From Leucothrix mucor DSM 2157 (GTDB taxonomy: Bacteria; Pseudomonadota; Gammaproteobacteria; Thiotrichales; Thiotrichaceae), in contig NZ_ATTE01000001.1 of NCBI RefSeq assembly GCF_000419525.1, positions 2,154,655-2,218,654 on the forward strand: 64,000 nt of DNA. The letters run 5' to 3'. This document shows, piece after piece, positions 1 to 9,218 of the stretch (position 1 is the stretch's first letter; each line of letters opens with the position of its first letter). The notes beneath the pieces were generated by a model. The model had not been told where the DNA came from. It saw nothing but the letters and a program-made list of their open reading frames with translations, and ran no database searches. Position numbers and translations under genes: made by a program.

Positions 1-1199
1 TGCATACGATTTTGATCAGGATGCGTGGCTATCGGGTTGTGGTTATAAATCATCATGGCCTTAATTGGCGGAGCCAGCGCGTCATCTAAAAGCGCTTTGC
101 TGATATCCACGATATTCAGGACACGCGTATTGGCTGGTGCTAAATCGGGACGAGATAGCCGATCGCCGGTTTTGGGAAATGCCAGTCCAGGCTTGGCCAT
201 TACGCCAGTGCCCACTTTGCCTAAGTTACCCGTGAGCGCCTGCAAGGCCATCGCCGCCCGCAAGGCAGAACCACCACAGCGACCGCGCTCAATGCCATTG
301 CCTAATGAAACCGATACGCGCTTTGAGCTGCTGTACAAATCAGCGAGCACATCAAATAGCTCCAAACTCAAGCCACAGATTTGCTCTACATCCTGCCGTG
401 AATATTGCCGTGCTTGCTCAAGGTATGGCTCACTGCCCTGCACCCATTCAGCCATAAACGCCTGATCTAACGAACCACGGCGCTCCAATTCTGCAGCCAG
501 CGCCATGGCTAACACCACATCAGTGCCCGGTTTGATTTGCAGATAATGATCGGCGCGCTCCGCAATTCGCGTGCGCTTTGGATCAATCACCACCAGCTTG
601 CAGCCGTTTTTCTGCACCTGTGCAGCAATGCGTCCAAAGTGCAGATTAGACACAGTGACGTTATTACCCCAGACAACAATCAGATCAGAATCCAACGCTT
701 GCTCCGGCGGCATCCCCGGCGCACTGCCAAATAAACTAGTGTAAGCCCCACCGCGCACGCCTCCGCATAATGGCCCGCGATCCAGCTGCGTGGCACCCAG
801 CACATTAAAAAAGCGAAGATCTAAAGAGCTACCCGCCAACTCACCATGCGGGCCAGCGTAGTTAAAGCCGAGCACCGACTCCGGCCCATGTTCCGCAATG
901 GCTTTGCTAAACCCCTCATGCACCAAATCAAGCGCCTGCTCCCAGCTAATGCGCTGATACTCGCCACTACCACGCGGCCCAACCCGTTGCAGCGGGTATT
1001 TCAGGCGCTGCTCGCCATGTACAAAGTCAGGATAAAACCGCGCCACCTTGCTGCAAATCGCATTATCGGTATAAGGGTTCGCACGCGAGCCTCGAATCTT
1101 GGTGATTTTATCATCCTGCACCGTCACCGACAGGCTACAGGTATCCGGACAATCCAGCGGACAAACCGCCGGGCGCACTTCACTAGTTACAACACTCAT
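1..1199 (-). CDS. Molybdopterin-dependent oxidoreductase (partial, C-terminus outside window)
   Basis: The gene starts at ATG 1197-1199 with an AGGAAG ribosome site just upstream and runs off the left edge, so about 399 N-terminal codons are visible. Residues 13-49 carry C-x3-C-x3-C-x27-C (C13, C17, C21, C49), the N-terminal [4Fe-4S] site of the formate dehydrogenase/nitrate reductase (MopB) superfamily. Further on are typical molybdopterin-binding stretches (VVWGNNVTVSN; VVIDPKRTRIAERAD). No twin-arginine signal precedes the cluster, so a cytoplasmic enzyme is likely. The substrate cannot be told; it resembles the broad 'molybdopterin oxidoreductase' group that begins CPLDCPDTCSL. It lies 21 nt downstream of the GNAT gene on the same strand and may be co-transcribed with it. 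Confidence 0.9.
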   Translation of the reverse strand, partial: MSVVTSEVRPAVCPLDCPDTCSLSVTVQDDKITKIRGSRANPYTDNAICSKVARFYPDFVHGEQRLKYPLQRVGPRGSGEYQRISWEQALDLVHEGFSKAIAEHGPESVLGFNYAGPHGELAGSSLDLRFFNVLGATQLDRGPLCGGVRGGAYTSLFGSAPGMPPEQALDSDLIVVWGNNVTVSNLHFGRIAAQVQKNGCKLVVIDPKRTRIAERADHYLQIKPGTDVVLAMALAAELERRGSLDQAFMAEWVQGSEPYLEQARQYSRQDVEQICGLSLELFDVLADLYSSSKRVSVSLGNGIERGRCGGSALRAAMALQALTGNLGKVGTGVMAKPGLAFPKTGDRLSRPDLAPANTRVLNIVDISKALLDDALAPPIKAMMIYNHNPIATHPDQNRM

Positions 1200-1220
1200 A
1201 ATTCTTCCTGTAATCTCTGT

Positions 1221-1931
1221 TTAGACCGACCGAAATTCGTTTAGCGACTGGCGCTGCTGGCCGTTTTCATCAAAATTCTCTGACGCTAGCCATTGCTCAA
1301 AACTGCTTCGCAATCGTGGCCATTCACTGTCAATTACCGATAACCACGCTGTATCCCGATTGCGGTTTTTGTAGATCGTTGCCTGCCGGAAAATACCCTC
1401 AAACTGAAAACCTAAGCGCTTAGCCGCATTTTTAGAGGGCTCATTTAAGGCATCGCATTTCCACTCATAGCGACGATAACCCAACTCATCAAACACCCGC
1501 CGCATCATTAAAAACATGGCTTCGGTGGCCAGTGGTGTGCGCTGCATCAGTGGTGAAAAGTGAATATGCCCAACCTCGATCACACCCACCGCTGGCTCAA
1601 TGCGTAGATAGCTGGCCAAGCCAACCGCCAGCCCCATCGACAGATCAATCACCGCATGAAATAAGGGATCAGACTGTTGCGATTGTGGCGTTAGCCAGTT
1701 GTTAAATGCCTCAAAACTATCAAAGGGGCCGTAGGGTAAATACGTCCAATTGGCATGATTTTTATCCTGCACAAACGCCTCATATAACGCCTTGGCATGA
1801 AGCGCAGGTTGCAAAATTTCCAAACGGCAATAACGCCCAGGCATCGGTAACAACGGCGGTGACTGGCATCGCGACCACCCATTGATCGCAACGCCAATCG
1901 GCTGGCCTAACTCGTTTAAACGCTCACTCAT
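1221..1931 (-). CDS. GNAT family N-acetyltransferase (RimJ/RimL-like)
   Basis: This 236-residue protein resembles the Acetyltransf_3 (RimJ/RimL-type) GNAT family, which moves acetyl from acetyl-CoA to an amine or protein N-terminus. Family-like features are the central stretch IEVGHIHFSPLMQRTPLATEA, where the acetyl-CoA pyrophosphate-binding region is expected, and the later RYEWKCDALNEPSKNAAKRL, typical of this group. The N-terminal 40 residues are an extension common in the larger members of the family. It is probably co-transcribed with the molybdopterin enzyme downstream and is divergent from the MocR regulator. The substrate is unknown. Confidence 0.85.
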   Translation of the reverse strand: MSERLNELGQPIGVAINGWSRCQSPPLLPMPGRYCRLEILQPALHAKALYEAFVQDKNHANWTYLPYGPFDSFEAFNNWLTPQSQQSDPLFHAVIDLSMGLAVGLASYLRIEPAVGVIEVGHIHFSPLMQRTPLATEAMFLMMRRVFDELGYRRYEWKCDALNEPSKNAAKRLGFQFEGIFRQATIYKNRNRDTAWLSVIDSEWPRLRSSFEQWLASENFDENGQQRQSLNEFRSV

Positions 1932-2001
1932 AACCCTGACACCTTAAGTTGATAACCGCTGCTGATCACTAAACCGCTCATTGCAATGCATCGCCACTAG
2001 T

Positions 2002-2052
2002 TGGTAGCTGGTAGCTGGTAGCTGGTAGCTGGTAGCTGGTAGCTGGTAGCTG
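2002..2052. repeat. Heptanucleotide tandem repeat (TGGTAGC)x7
   Basis: Seven exact head-to-tail copies of TGGTAGC fill 2002-2050, followed by a partial TG. They lie in the 200-bp gap between the divergent GNAT and MocR genes. Seven is not a multiple of three and the overlapping open frame is low-complexity, so this is not coding. Copy number in such arrays can change by slippage, which would alter promoter spacing here. Confidence 0.95.
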
Positions 2053-2145
2053 AGCCTATCGTTAAGCAATATTTGATTTCTAGTGAGCATACTGGCTAAA
2101 TGGGCCAATAGAGAGATCCATTTTAAAACATAATTGAGGCCCACT

Positions 2146-3657
2146 TTGTCGGATACTGCCTTCCCCTCAGAACTGTTCTTGCCATTCCTCAAAGCCGAAC
2201 AGAATTTGCCGCAATACATGGCCTTATTTCGTGCCTTTCAGCAGGCGATTTTACAGGGCGATTTGATTACCGGCGCCAAGCTTCCCGCTAGTCGCCCGCT
2301 TGCGATTGCGCTGAATATCTCCCGCAATACCGTTAAAACCGCCTATGAAATGCTGCAAGCTGAAGGCTATATTGAAACTCGCCATGGCGCGGGCAGCTAT
2401 GTGGCGCAGCATTTATCACATCAAAACTCACCGCAAAAGCGCAAACAGTCCTCAGTCAACAAAGCTATCCACGCACCAGTACTGTCCGATCTGGCAAAAC
2501 GGCTGCAAGCGTTAAAGTCCTCACAAACACCTTCCCACGGCAACCTTTTCTCGCTGGCATTACCCTGCCTCAATAGCTTCCCCTGGCAACAATGGCAACG
2601 CCATGTAAACAGCGCCGGTCGTAAAATGCGTCATGCCAGCGGCGACTCAGGAATCGGCAATGCCATGCTACGCGCACAAGTCGCGGACTATCTGCAAGTC
2701 TCGCGCGGGGTAAAGTGCGATGCGGCCCAAGTGATGATCTGCTCCGGCTCACAACAGGCGCTGTATCTGGCGCTGCAAGTATTGGTCAATCCCAATGAGC
2801 CCGTGATGGTGGAAAGCCCCGGCTATCGCGGCATTGATGGCGCGCTGCAGTCGGTGGGGGCGCGTAAAATTACCGTACCCGCCGACCAAGAAGGCTTTTG
2901 TTTGGAACAAGGCTTAGCTCAAGCCAAACAGGCGCGGGTTGCCCTACTCACACCCTCGCGCAATTATCCGATGGGTTACACGCTGAGCTTAGAGCGCCGC
3001 CTACAACTCATCCAATGGGCGAGCGCGGCAAGCGATACAAACCGCTGGATTATCGAAGATGATTACGACAGCGAGTTTCGTTTCGATGGTCCGCCGCTCA
3101 CCTCATTACACGGCCTTGGCGGCGAGCAGCAAGTGATTTACATCGGCACTTTCAGCCGCATTTTGCACCCGTCCATTCGCTTAGGTTATATGGTGATGCC
3201 CACTGCGCTAGTCAAGCCATTCACGCTGGCTAAGCAATATATCGACGGTGGATTATCCCAGCTGCCGCAGCTGGCCTTGGGCGAATTTATGGCCTCCGGT
3301 GAGTTCTCCAGCCATGTACGGCGAATGCGTAAACTGTATCAGCAGCGTCGGGATTGCTTAAGTGAATTGATGGAACAAGCCTTTGGCACACGCTTAAAAC
3401 GAGTCAATAGCGATGGCGGAATGCATTCGGTGTTTTTACTGCCAGAAGGCTATTCCGATACCGACATTTGCCAACAAGCAGCCGCGCACGGCTTGGCCAT
3501 TAAGCCGCTATCGGGATTTTATAGTGACGTTGATCAGCCGGTGACGCAAGGTTTAGTGATTGGCTTTGCGGGGTTTACGGCAGAGGAAATGGCGCGTGGT
3601 GTTGAGGTTTTAAAAGCAATCATCCTGAATCAAGCCCCATCGCAGCAACAGACCTAG
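2146..3657 (+). CDS. MocR/PdxR-type transcriptional regulator (GntR HTH + aminotransferase fold), PLP lysine replaced
   Basis: About 503 residues with two parts. An N-terminal GntR-type winged helix (roughly residues 20-85) includes KLPASRPLAIALNISRNTVK. The C-terminal half is a fold-type I aminotransferase domain, as in PdxR and GabR, which sense PLP or amino compounds. The motif that normally carries the Schiff-base lysine (GTFSK) reads GTFSRILHP here, with CGC at 3157-3159 coding Arg, so covalent PLP binding is doubtful. TTG 2146 is preferred as start because GAGG lies 6 nt upstream; TTG 2134 is the alternative and no ATG fits. The next gene on the strand is an EamA exporter, a plausible target. 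Confidence 0.88.
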   Translation: MSDTAFPSELFLPFLKAEQNLPQYMALFRAFQQAILQGDLITGAKLPASRPLAIALNISRNTVKTAYEMLQAEGYIETRHGAGSYVAQHLSHQNSPQKRKQSSVNKAIHAPVLSDLAKRLQALKSSQTPSHGNLFSLALPCLNSFPWQQWQRHVNSAGRKMRHASGDSGIGNAMLRAQVADYLQVSRGVKCDAAQVMICSGSQQALYLALQVLVNPNEPVMVESPGYRGIDGALQSVGARKITVPADQEGFCLEQGLAQAKQARVALLTPSRNYPMGYTLSLERRLQLIQWASAASDTNRWIIEDDYDSEFRFDGPPLTSLHGLGGEQQVIYIGTFSRILHPSIRLGYMVMPTALVKPFTLAKQYIDGGLSQLPQLALGEFMASGEFSSHVRRMRKLYQQRRDCLSELMEQAFGTRLKRVNSDGGMHSVFLLPEGYSDTDICQQAAAHGLAIKPLSGFYSDVDQPVTQGLVIGFAGFTAEEMARGVEVLKAIILNQAPSQQQT

Positions 3658-3746
3658 CCATATCCGGAACCACAACACAGAAACGAATGGTGTATTGCTA
3701 GAAAGCCCGTTAGATTGCACCCACTAACCACTAAAGGCACACCGCC

Positions 3747-4670
3747 ATGACCCCACAAGCGCCCAATATTGATTTGAAATCAGGCTTATTACTACTCGTG
3801 CTGGCATCGGTATGGGGCGGCTTCTTCTTCTTTGCAGAAATTGCACTCAGAGAAATCGGCCCATTTACCATTGTGCTTTATCGGGTGTTTCTAGCCGCAC
3901 TCGCCCTATTTTTGGTGGTTCGCTGGAAAGGCATTGAGATTCCGCGCTCAATCAAAGTCTGGCTTTGCTATCTCGTCATGGGCGCACTCAATAATGCCAT
4001 CCCCTTTTCACTCATATTTTGGGGTCAGGTCACGATTGATAGCGGGCTTGCCTCCATCCTAAATGGCACCACCGCCGTCTTTGGTGCGGTAGTAGCCGGT
4101 CTACTACTCGTCGATGAACGCCTGACGGCACGAAAAATCATTGGCGCACTATTCGGGCTTTTTGGTGTCGCGGTCATTATGGGGTTTGATGCCTTAACCA
4201 ACTTTGATCTGCGCAATCTCGCCCAGCTCGCCATCTTAGGTGCAGCCTTGTCCTACTCCTTTGCGGGAGTCTGGGGCAAACGTTTCCTTGGAGGCTATCC
4301 TCCGCTAATGAATGCCTTTGGCATGTTAGTCGGCTCCACTCTGCTGATGATTCCAGTGGCTACGCTGACAGAGGGCTCACCAACGCTGACATTATCAGTG
4401 GAAGTCTGGGCTTCAATTTCGGCCTTGGCTTTCCTGTCGACCGCATTCGCTTACCTACTCTACTTTAAAATTCTTGCGCAGGTAGGTTCTGCTAACCTAA
4501 TGCTGGTGACACTACTAGTCCCACCAATGGCCATCGGCTTGAGTGTTACGTTTTTGAATGAACACATAGGCACAGCAGCTTGGATAGGATTTGCCTTTAT
4601 TGCGTTTGGCCTTGCGATTACGGATGGGAGATTACTGGGCAAGTTGAAAGGCAAGATAACGTATGGCTAA
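3747..4670 (+). CDS. DMT superfamily transporter (EamA family)
   Basis: A 307-residue, very hydrophobic protein with about ten predicted membrane helices arranged as two EamA repeats. The first half opens with LLLVLASVWGGFFFFAEIAL, typical of RhaT/EamA exporters; the second repeat starts near residue 150. These proteins export metabolites such as amino acids or sugars; the substrate cannot be inferred. AAAGG lies 9 nt before the ATG. It follows the MocR gene by 89 nt on the same strand, an arrangement often seen when a MocR protein controls an exporter gene. Confidence 0.88.
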   Translation: MTPQAPNIDLKSGLLLLVLASVWGGFFFFAEIALREIGPFTIVLYRVFLAALALFLVVRWKGIEIPRSIKVWLCYLVMGALNNAIPFSLIFWGQVTIDSGLASILNGTTAVFGAVVAGLLLVDERLTARKIIGALFGLFGVAVIMGFDALTNFDLRNLAQLAILGAALSYSFAGVWGKRFLGGYPPLMNAFGMLVGSTLLMIPVATLTEGSPTLTLSVEVWASISALAFLSTAFAYLLYFKILAQVGSANLMLVTLLVPPMAIGLSVTFLNEHIGTAAWIGFAFIAFGLAITDGRLLGKLKGKITYG

Positions 4671-4778
4671 CTTGATATATATAAACCCGTGATTGAAACA
4701 AAGCTGTAACACACCGAACGAGTAGCGGGTGTACTATTCGGGGTTGCCCTCAAACAAAGCAACGATGGATTATATGAT

Positions 4779-6938
4779 ATGAGTGAACCGATTAAGGTAA
4801 AAAAGAGACTTGAGGACCTAACATCAGAGTTTCTAATGCCTCGGGAGCTAAGCTGGCTTTCCTTTAACGCGCGCGTACTGCAAGAAGCCGAAGACCCTTC
4901 AGTACCGGTAATCCAGCGCCTGCGGTATCTGGGTATATTCTCCAACAACCTTGATGAATTTTTTAGAGTACGTGTGGCGGAAGTCCGTCGCCTTATCTCC
5001 CTGTCAAAATCCACCAATCGGGATCGGTATAAATCTCTGTTGGAAGATATCCAGCACGAGGTAGCAGCCCTACAGCTCAAGTTTGAGGAGACTTATTCTC
5101 ACGTATTAAAAGAGCTCTTCCGTCGGCATATCTACCTCATTAACGAGATGCAGCTATCGGATAATCAGGCGCAGTTTGTACGCGACTACTTTCGGCGGAC
5201 GGTGTTGCCCGAGTTGGAGCCTATCCTACTGACAGAGAACCGTGATCTAGCCAGCCTTACTGATGAGTTGATCTATTTGGCAGTTGATATTCGTTCGGGC
5301 AATGATCGCCACTATGCCTTGGTTGAAGTCCCTACTGACCGTCTTGAGCGGTTTGTGCAAATCCCCAATCGAGAGAAAGGCGGCAGCAAAGTCTTCATCG
5401 TATTAGAGAATATTATTCGCTTCTGTATGCCTGAAGTGTTCCGTGGAGTGATTCCAATCGATGAGACCCACACCTATACCATCAAGTTCTCTCGCGATGC
5501 CGAGTTGGAAATTGATACAGGACTGGGTGAAAGTTTTCTGGAGAAAATGGCAACCAGCTTAAAAGCACGGCGTACCGCTGAGGCCGTTCGCTTTGTTTAC
5601 GACAGCGAAATGCCGGATCATTTACTGGAGCTGCTTAAGAAACGATTCAAGCTAGGTCGCTATGATAGTTTGATTGCCGGTGGGCGATATCACAACTCCA
5701 AGGATTTGATTAGCTTCCCGAATCTCGGTCCCAAATACCTGGAGTTCAAGCCGCTGCCACCGTTGAAGGTAAACGCTTTGGAGACGCGCAAGGGCAGCAT
5801 TTTCTCTGCCATTCGCCAGAAGGATGTACTGCTCTACTATCCCTATCACTCCTTTGATGTCATTACCGACCTCCTTAAAACAGCTGCGTTGGACCCCAAA
5901 GTCACCAGTATAAAAATTTGCCTGTATCGTGCCGCTAAGAACTCACGGGTCTGCGACGCTCTGGGCAATGCAGTACAAAATGGTAAGCGAGTGCTGGCCG
6001 TGGTTGAGCTACAGGCACGTTTCGATGAGGAGGCTAATATTAACTGGGCTAAACGGCTCACCGATGCCGGCGTCGAAGTGATGTTTGGGGTGCCGGGCCT
6101 CAAAGTCCATAGCAAGCTGTTGCTGATCGAGCGCATGGAGAGCAGCCAACTCCGTTACTACAGTCATATTGGTACAGGGAATTTTAATGAAAAAACCGCT
6201 CGCCTCTATACGGACTTTTCATTGCTCACCTACCACCAGGAAATGGGCGAGGATTTAGCCAATGTCTTTGATTTCTTGCGGTTCAATTATAAGCGTCCAA
6301 AATACAAACATTTACTGGTATCGCCACACACCAGCAGACCGGGCATCACTGACCTGATCGAGCAAGAGACCAAGAATGCCCGAGCCGGTTATCACGCAGC
6401 CATCACGCTCAAATGCAATAGTCTTGTGGATTACGACATTAATATGCGACTGTACGAGGCAAGTAAGGCTGGGGTAAAGATCAAGCTGATTGTACGTGGG
6501 ATGATCTCACTGAAACCCGGCTTGCCGGACGTTTCCGAGAATATTGAAGCGATCAGTGTGGTCGATCGTTTTCTTGAGCACCCCAGAGTGTACGTATTTC
6601 ACAACCGTGGTGAGCCGGTTTATCTCATTGGGTCAGCAGACTTAATGACGCGAAACTTAGATCATCGGGTAGAGGCGTTGTGCCCTATTCTGGATCGCGA
6701 TCATCAGCGGACACTTCAGGATATATTGGACTTACAGTGGAATGACAACACAAAGGCCCGAGCGCTGGATGCCGAGCAATCGAATGCCTTCGTGCCTGCC
6801 CGTGGCCGCTCGCACATTCGCTCTCAGGAAGCGATTCACAAGTATTTGGATTCGGGCGTGCTACCCCGTATGCCGCGATCAGAAATGAGCCGGCCACCGA
6901 CGCGCAAACGTTCGAAAAAAACGAATCATCCATCATGA
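4779..6938 (+). CDS. ppk1: Polyphosphate kinase 1
   Basis: At 719 residues this matches Ppk1, which reversibly makes polyphosphate from ATP at the inner face of the membrane. The N-terminal domain has the hallmark ELSWLSFNARVLQEA and the stretch NNLDEFFRVRV. The catalytic core has VHSKL (H444) and YSHIGTGNFNEKTARLYTD (H463). The 19-residue gap between these two histidines equals that of E. coli His435 and His454, the pair needed for autophosphorylation. The last 40 residues are basic and low-complexity. No ppx exopolyphosphatase gene is adjacent. Confidence 0.97.
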   Translation: MSEPIKVKKRLEDLTSEFLMPRELSWLSFNARVLQEAEDPSVPVIQRLRYLGIFSNNLDEFFRVRVAEVRRLISLSKSTNRDRYKSLLEDIQHEVAALQLKFEETYSHVLKELFRRHIYLINEMQLSDNQAQFVRDYFRRTVLPELEPILLTENRDLASLTDELIYLAVDIRSGNDRHYALVEVPTDRLERFVQIPNREKGGSKVFIVLENIIRFCMPEVFRGVIPIDETHTYTIKFSRDAELEIDTGLGESFLEKMATSLKARRTAEAVRFVYDSEMPDHLLELLKKRFKLGRYDSLIAGGRYHNSKDLISFPNLGPKYLEFKPLPPLKVNALETRKGSIFSAIRQKDVLLYYPYHSFDVITDLLKTAALDPKVTSIKICLYRAAKNSRVCDALGNAVQNGKRVLAVVELQARFDEEANINWAKRLTDAGVEVMFGVPGLKVHSKLLLIERMESSQLRYYSHIGTGNFNEKTARLYTDFSLLTYHQEMGEDLANVFDFLRFNYKRPKYKHLLVSPHTSRPGITDLIEQETKNARAGYHAAITLKCNSLVDYDINMRLYEASKAGVKIKLIVRGMISLKPGLPDVSENIEAISVVDRFLEHPRVYVFHNRGEPVYLIGSADLMTRNLDHRVEALCPILDRDHQRTLQDILDLQWNDNTKARALDAEQSNAFVPARGRSHIRSQEAIHKYLDSGVLPRMPRSEMSRPPTRKRSKKTNHPS

Positions 6939-7020
6939 TTTTACGAATAATCACGCCAGCGGTTTTCCGGTAGAATTAGAGCTATTTTTTCATTAATAAT
7001 TGATAGTGGAGCTAATAACA

Positions 7021-7776
7021 ATGGAATACCTTTTAACCCTCGCCGCGGACCCCGTTGTCTGGCTTGCACTGGGCACACTGATCGTCATGGAGGTGGTATT
7101 AGGCATCGACAATCTGATCTTCATTGCCATACTCACCAACAAACTGCCCGAAGAAAAACGCGAGTTTGCCCGTCGCTTGGGTATCGGTGGCGCACTGATA
7201 TTACGACTCGCCCTACTCGGCACCATCGCCTGGATCGTCAAGCTGACTGCACCGGTTTTTTCAGTCTTCGATCACGGCTTCTCGTGGCGTGACCTGATTC
7301 TGATCGTGGGTGGATTATTTCTGGTTTGGAAAGCGACCAAAGAAATTCACCACCATGTCGACCCAGACCCCGAGGAAGATGTCTTCGGTAGCAACACCAA
7401 AGCGGCCACCGTTACGATCGGCTCGATTATCGTGCAAATCCTGCTGCTGGACTTAGTATTCTCGGTGGATAGCATCCTAACGGCGGTGGGGATGACGGAG
7501 CATTTGCCGATTATGGTGATCGCGGTGATTGTCGCGGTATTAGTGATGCTGCTGGCGGCGACGCCACTGTCGAACTTCGTCAATGACAACCCGACCGTGG
7601 TTATTCTGGCGCTCGGCTTCCTCTTGATGATCGGGATGATTCTGATTGCGGAAGGCTTTGGCGCACACATTCCAAAAGGCTATGTGTATACCGCCATGGC
7701 ATTCTCCGCGCTAATCGAAGGCTTGAATATGATGGCCCGTCGCAAGCGTCAGAAACTGGCAAAACAAGCAAAATAA
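7021..7776 (+). CDS. TerC family integral membrane protein
   Basis: A 251-residue membrane protein with about seven predicted helices. Signature stretches of the TerC family are [20 protein letters not shown] and [16 protein letters not shown]; the two Asp-containing motifs are typical and are thought to handle metal ions. Relatives affect Mn homeostasis or tellurite resistance. A TTG at 7000 would lengthen it by seven codons, but ATG 7021 has GGAG 9 nt upstream and begins the conserved region, so it is preferred. A terminator-like hairpin follows the stop. Confidence 0.9.
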   Translation: MEYLLTLAADPVVWLALGTLIVMEVVLGIDNLIFIAILTNKLPEEKREFARRLGIGGALILRLALLGTIAWIVKLTAPVFSVFDHGFSWRDLILIVGGLFLVWKATKEIHHHVDPDPEEDVFGSNTKAATVTIGSIIVQILLLDLVFSVDSILTAVGMTEHLPIMVIAVIVAVLVMLLAATPLSNFVNDNPTVVILALGFLLMIGMILIAEGFGAHIPKGYVYTAMAFSALIEGLNMMARRKRQKLAKQAK

Positions 7777-7783
7777 GCTCAAC

Positions 7784-7811
7784 AGGCCGCACTCGTTTGG
7801 GTGTGGCCTTT
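7784..7811. terminator. Intrinsic terminator-like hairpin between terC-like and dedA-like genes
   Basis: GGCCGCAC (7785-7792) pairs with GTGTGGCC (7801-7808) with one G-U pair, around an 8-nt loop, followed by TTT on the plus strand. It sits between two convergent genes and can serve the TerC gene. Confidence 0.65.
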
Positions 7812-7818
7812 CCCCGCT

Positions 7819-8433
7819 TCACCTCACTTCCATCTCATCTGCCTCAAATCGACGCCAAGCCAGTATCAGCTTTGCTGCAAAACCCAGTGTTAGTAGCAAA
7901 GCTGCACCGGTCACCATAAAGCTAATCGCTAAGGTCGAGATTTGAGGCAAATTACCCGCAAAGGTATAGCCCAGCATCACGTAAGTCGTGGTCCAAATCA
8001 TCGAGCCAACCAGCGCCATTGCGGTGAAGTGCACTCGTTTCATCCGCTTGATGCCACAGAAATAGGCAATGTACGGGCCAATGGAGCTTAGCACCGTGCG
8101 GCTTAATAAAATCGCCAGCAAACCATTCTTTTCATAGAACGTTTCACTGCGCTGAACCAATGGCCCTATCCGCCTTGAAGCCCGAAAACGCGCCAGCCAT
8201 TGTGGTTTGGCCAAACGACCGAGCGTGTAGGCGCATTGGTCACCCACCACATAAGCCGCGAGGGTTGCCAGCAACACCTCTGACAGCGCAAAATCGCCGG
8301 TCGCGGCCAAGCCACCGGAGGTCAGCGCGATCACCGATGCTGGCAGCGGAATGCCCATCGCCGCGATAAATACGATGCCTGTGACAATGTATAAGCCATA
8401 GTCGGGAACCAATGCCAACAGGTAATCAGTCAT
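7819..8433 (-). CDS. DedA family membrane protein
   Basis: 204 residues with four to five predicted helices and typical DedA/SNARE-associated sequence: FIAAMGIPLPASVIALTSGG near the N-terminus, then YVVGDQCAYTLGR and the later basic stretch FRASRRIGPLVQRSETFYEKNG leading to LSRTVLSSIGPYIAYFCGI. DedA proteins sit in the inner membrane and are implicated in lipid-carrier transport and membrane homeostasis. The gene overlaps the stop of the upstream 117-residue gene by 8 nt, implying translational coupling. Confidence 0.88.
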   Translation of the reverse strand: MTDYLLALVPDYGLYIVTGIVFIAAMGIPLPASVIALTSGGLAATGDFALSEVLLATLAAYVVGDQCAYTLGRLAKPQWLARFRASRRIGPLVQRSETFYEKNGLLAILLSRTVLSSIGPYIAYFCGIKRMKRVHFTAMALVGSMIWTTTYVMLGYTFAGNLPQISTLAISFMVTGAALLLTLGFAAKLILAWRRFEADEMEVR

Positions 8434-8779
8434 CGGGATTCTCCCGATAGGCTTTTTGAGCAGCGCGAACTTTTACCGTCAACTCCTCCAGCGTAATGCC
8501 CAAGGAATCAGCCAAGCGATCCAACCGCCGAGGGGATTTTTTGCCTTCCTCTATGCCTAATAACTCCATCACCAGCGGACGCGGTAATTCATAGGACAAA
8601 GCCATGTAGCGCGGCGTCATCCACGCCTGCAGCTCGACGTTCTTATGTCGCGGATCGTTAAAATAGATGGCATCGGCGAGGAAGGAAACGGAGACCCAGA
8701 CCAGCGCCGTCGCTGACAGCAACAAACCGGCAATCGTCCAGCGTTGGGCTTTTAGGAAACGGTGGAGTTTAGGATTCAC
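8426..8779 (-). CDS. Hypothetical single-pass membrane protein upstream of dedA-like gene
   Basis: 117 residues, not recognised. One hydrophobic helix near residues 14-37 follows a basic N-terminus, so the protein is probably anchored in the inner membrane. The remaining part looks soluble and contains an LDRLADSLGITLEELTVKVRAA stretch that could form a small helical bundle. It overlaps the DedA start by 8 nt, so the two are probably co-translated and may work together. No function can be proposed. Confidence 0.7.
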   Translation of the reverse strand: MNPKLHRFLKAQRWTIAGLLLSATALVWVSVSFLADAIYFNDPRHKNVELQAWMTPRYMALSYELPRPLVMELLGIEEGKKSPRRLDRLADSLGITLEELTVKVRAAQKAYRENPDD

Positions 8780-9218
8780 GGTGTCGCTCGGGTTGGGATT
8801 TTGTTGTGGTGATGGCTTGTCTGGTGGTTGTCATGGTGCGAGTCCTTGGTATCTAAATGGCATCGTTGTGAATAAGCCATGGTTAAAATACCTTAAAAGG
8901 TTTGAAACTGGCAAACGGCTGGAGGTGTTGGTTGGTGGTTTTTACGAAGGTTTACAATTGAGCTCCGGACTAAGCAAGTCTGGATTAATTAGTTAAACTA
9001 GTAGATGTGTCATCAGCCTTAAAGTGCTTTGAATTTCAAGCTATAAGTATGTAGGCCGAATCTCAATGCTGTAGCCGCTATAACTTTTCATTTTTTAACT
9101 GTAATATCTGTTCAAATGAACAGCCTGTGTATATTTTGTATACAGAACCTATTTAGGTTAATCAACATGCTCTTCCGGATAGAATATTTTTAGCTTCAAA
9201 TAAGACAAGGAATTTAAG
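8780..9218. other. 439-bp intergenic region between DedA operon and KilA-N gene
   Basis: No convincing gene is seen. The left part is G/T-rich on the plus strand; from about 8960 it turns AT-rich, matching the following island genes. It holds a LexA-type palindrome at 9108-9123 and a further GTATA-N5-TATAC repeat at 9129-9143. The base change marks a likely left boundary of an acquired segment. Confidence 0.5.
9108..9123. promoter_or_regulatory. LexA-type (SOS) box upstream of KilA-N gene
   Basis: CTGTTCAAATGAACAG is a perfect palindrome (7-bp arms, 2-bp centre) and fits the gammaproteobacterial LexA consensus CTGT-N8-ACAG exactly. It ends 95 nt before the KilA-N start codon. LexA control of phage-derived genes is well known; control here is inferred from the motif only. 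Confidence 0.6.

Noticed and set aside
1944-2219. 91-codon frame with YQLPATS repeats
   Set aside because: The repeats are just the TGGTAGC heptamer read in an open frame; not evidence of a protein.
8667-8996. 109-codon plus-strand frame
   Set aside because: Overlaps the 117-residue membrane protein gene antisense and has biased composition; no independent support.
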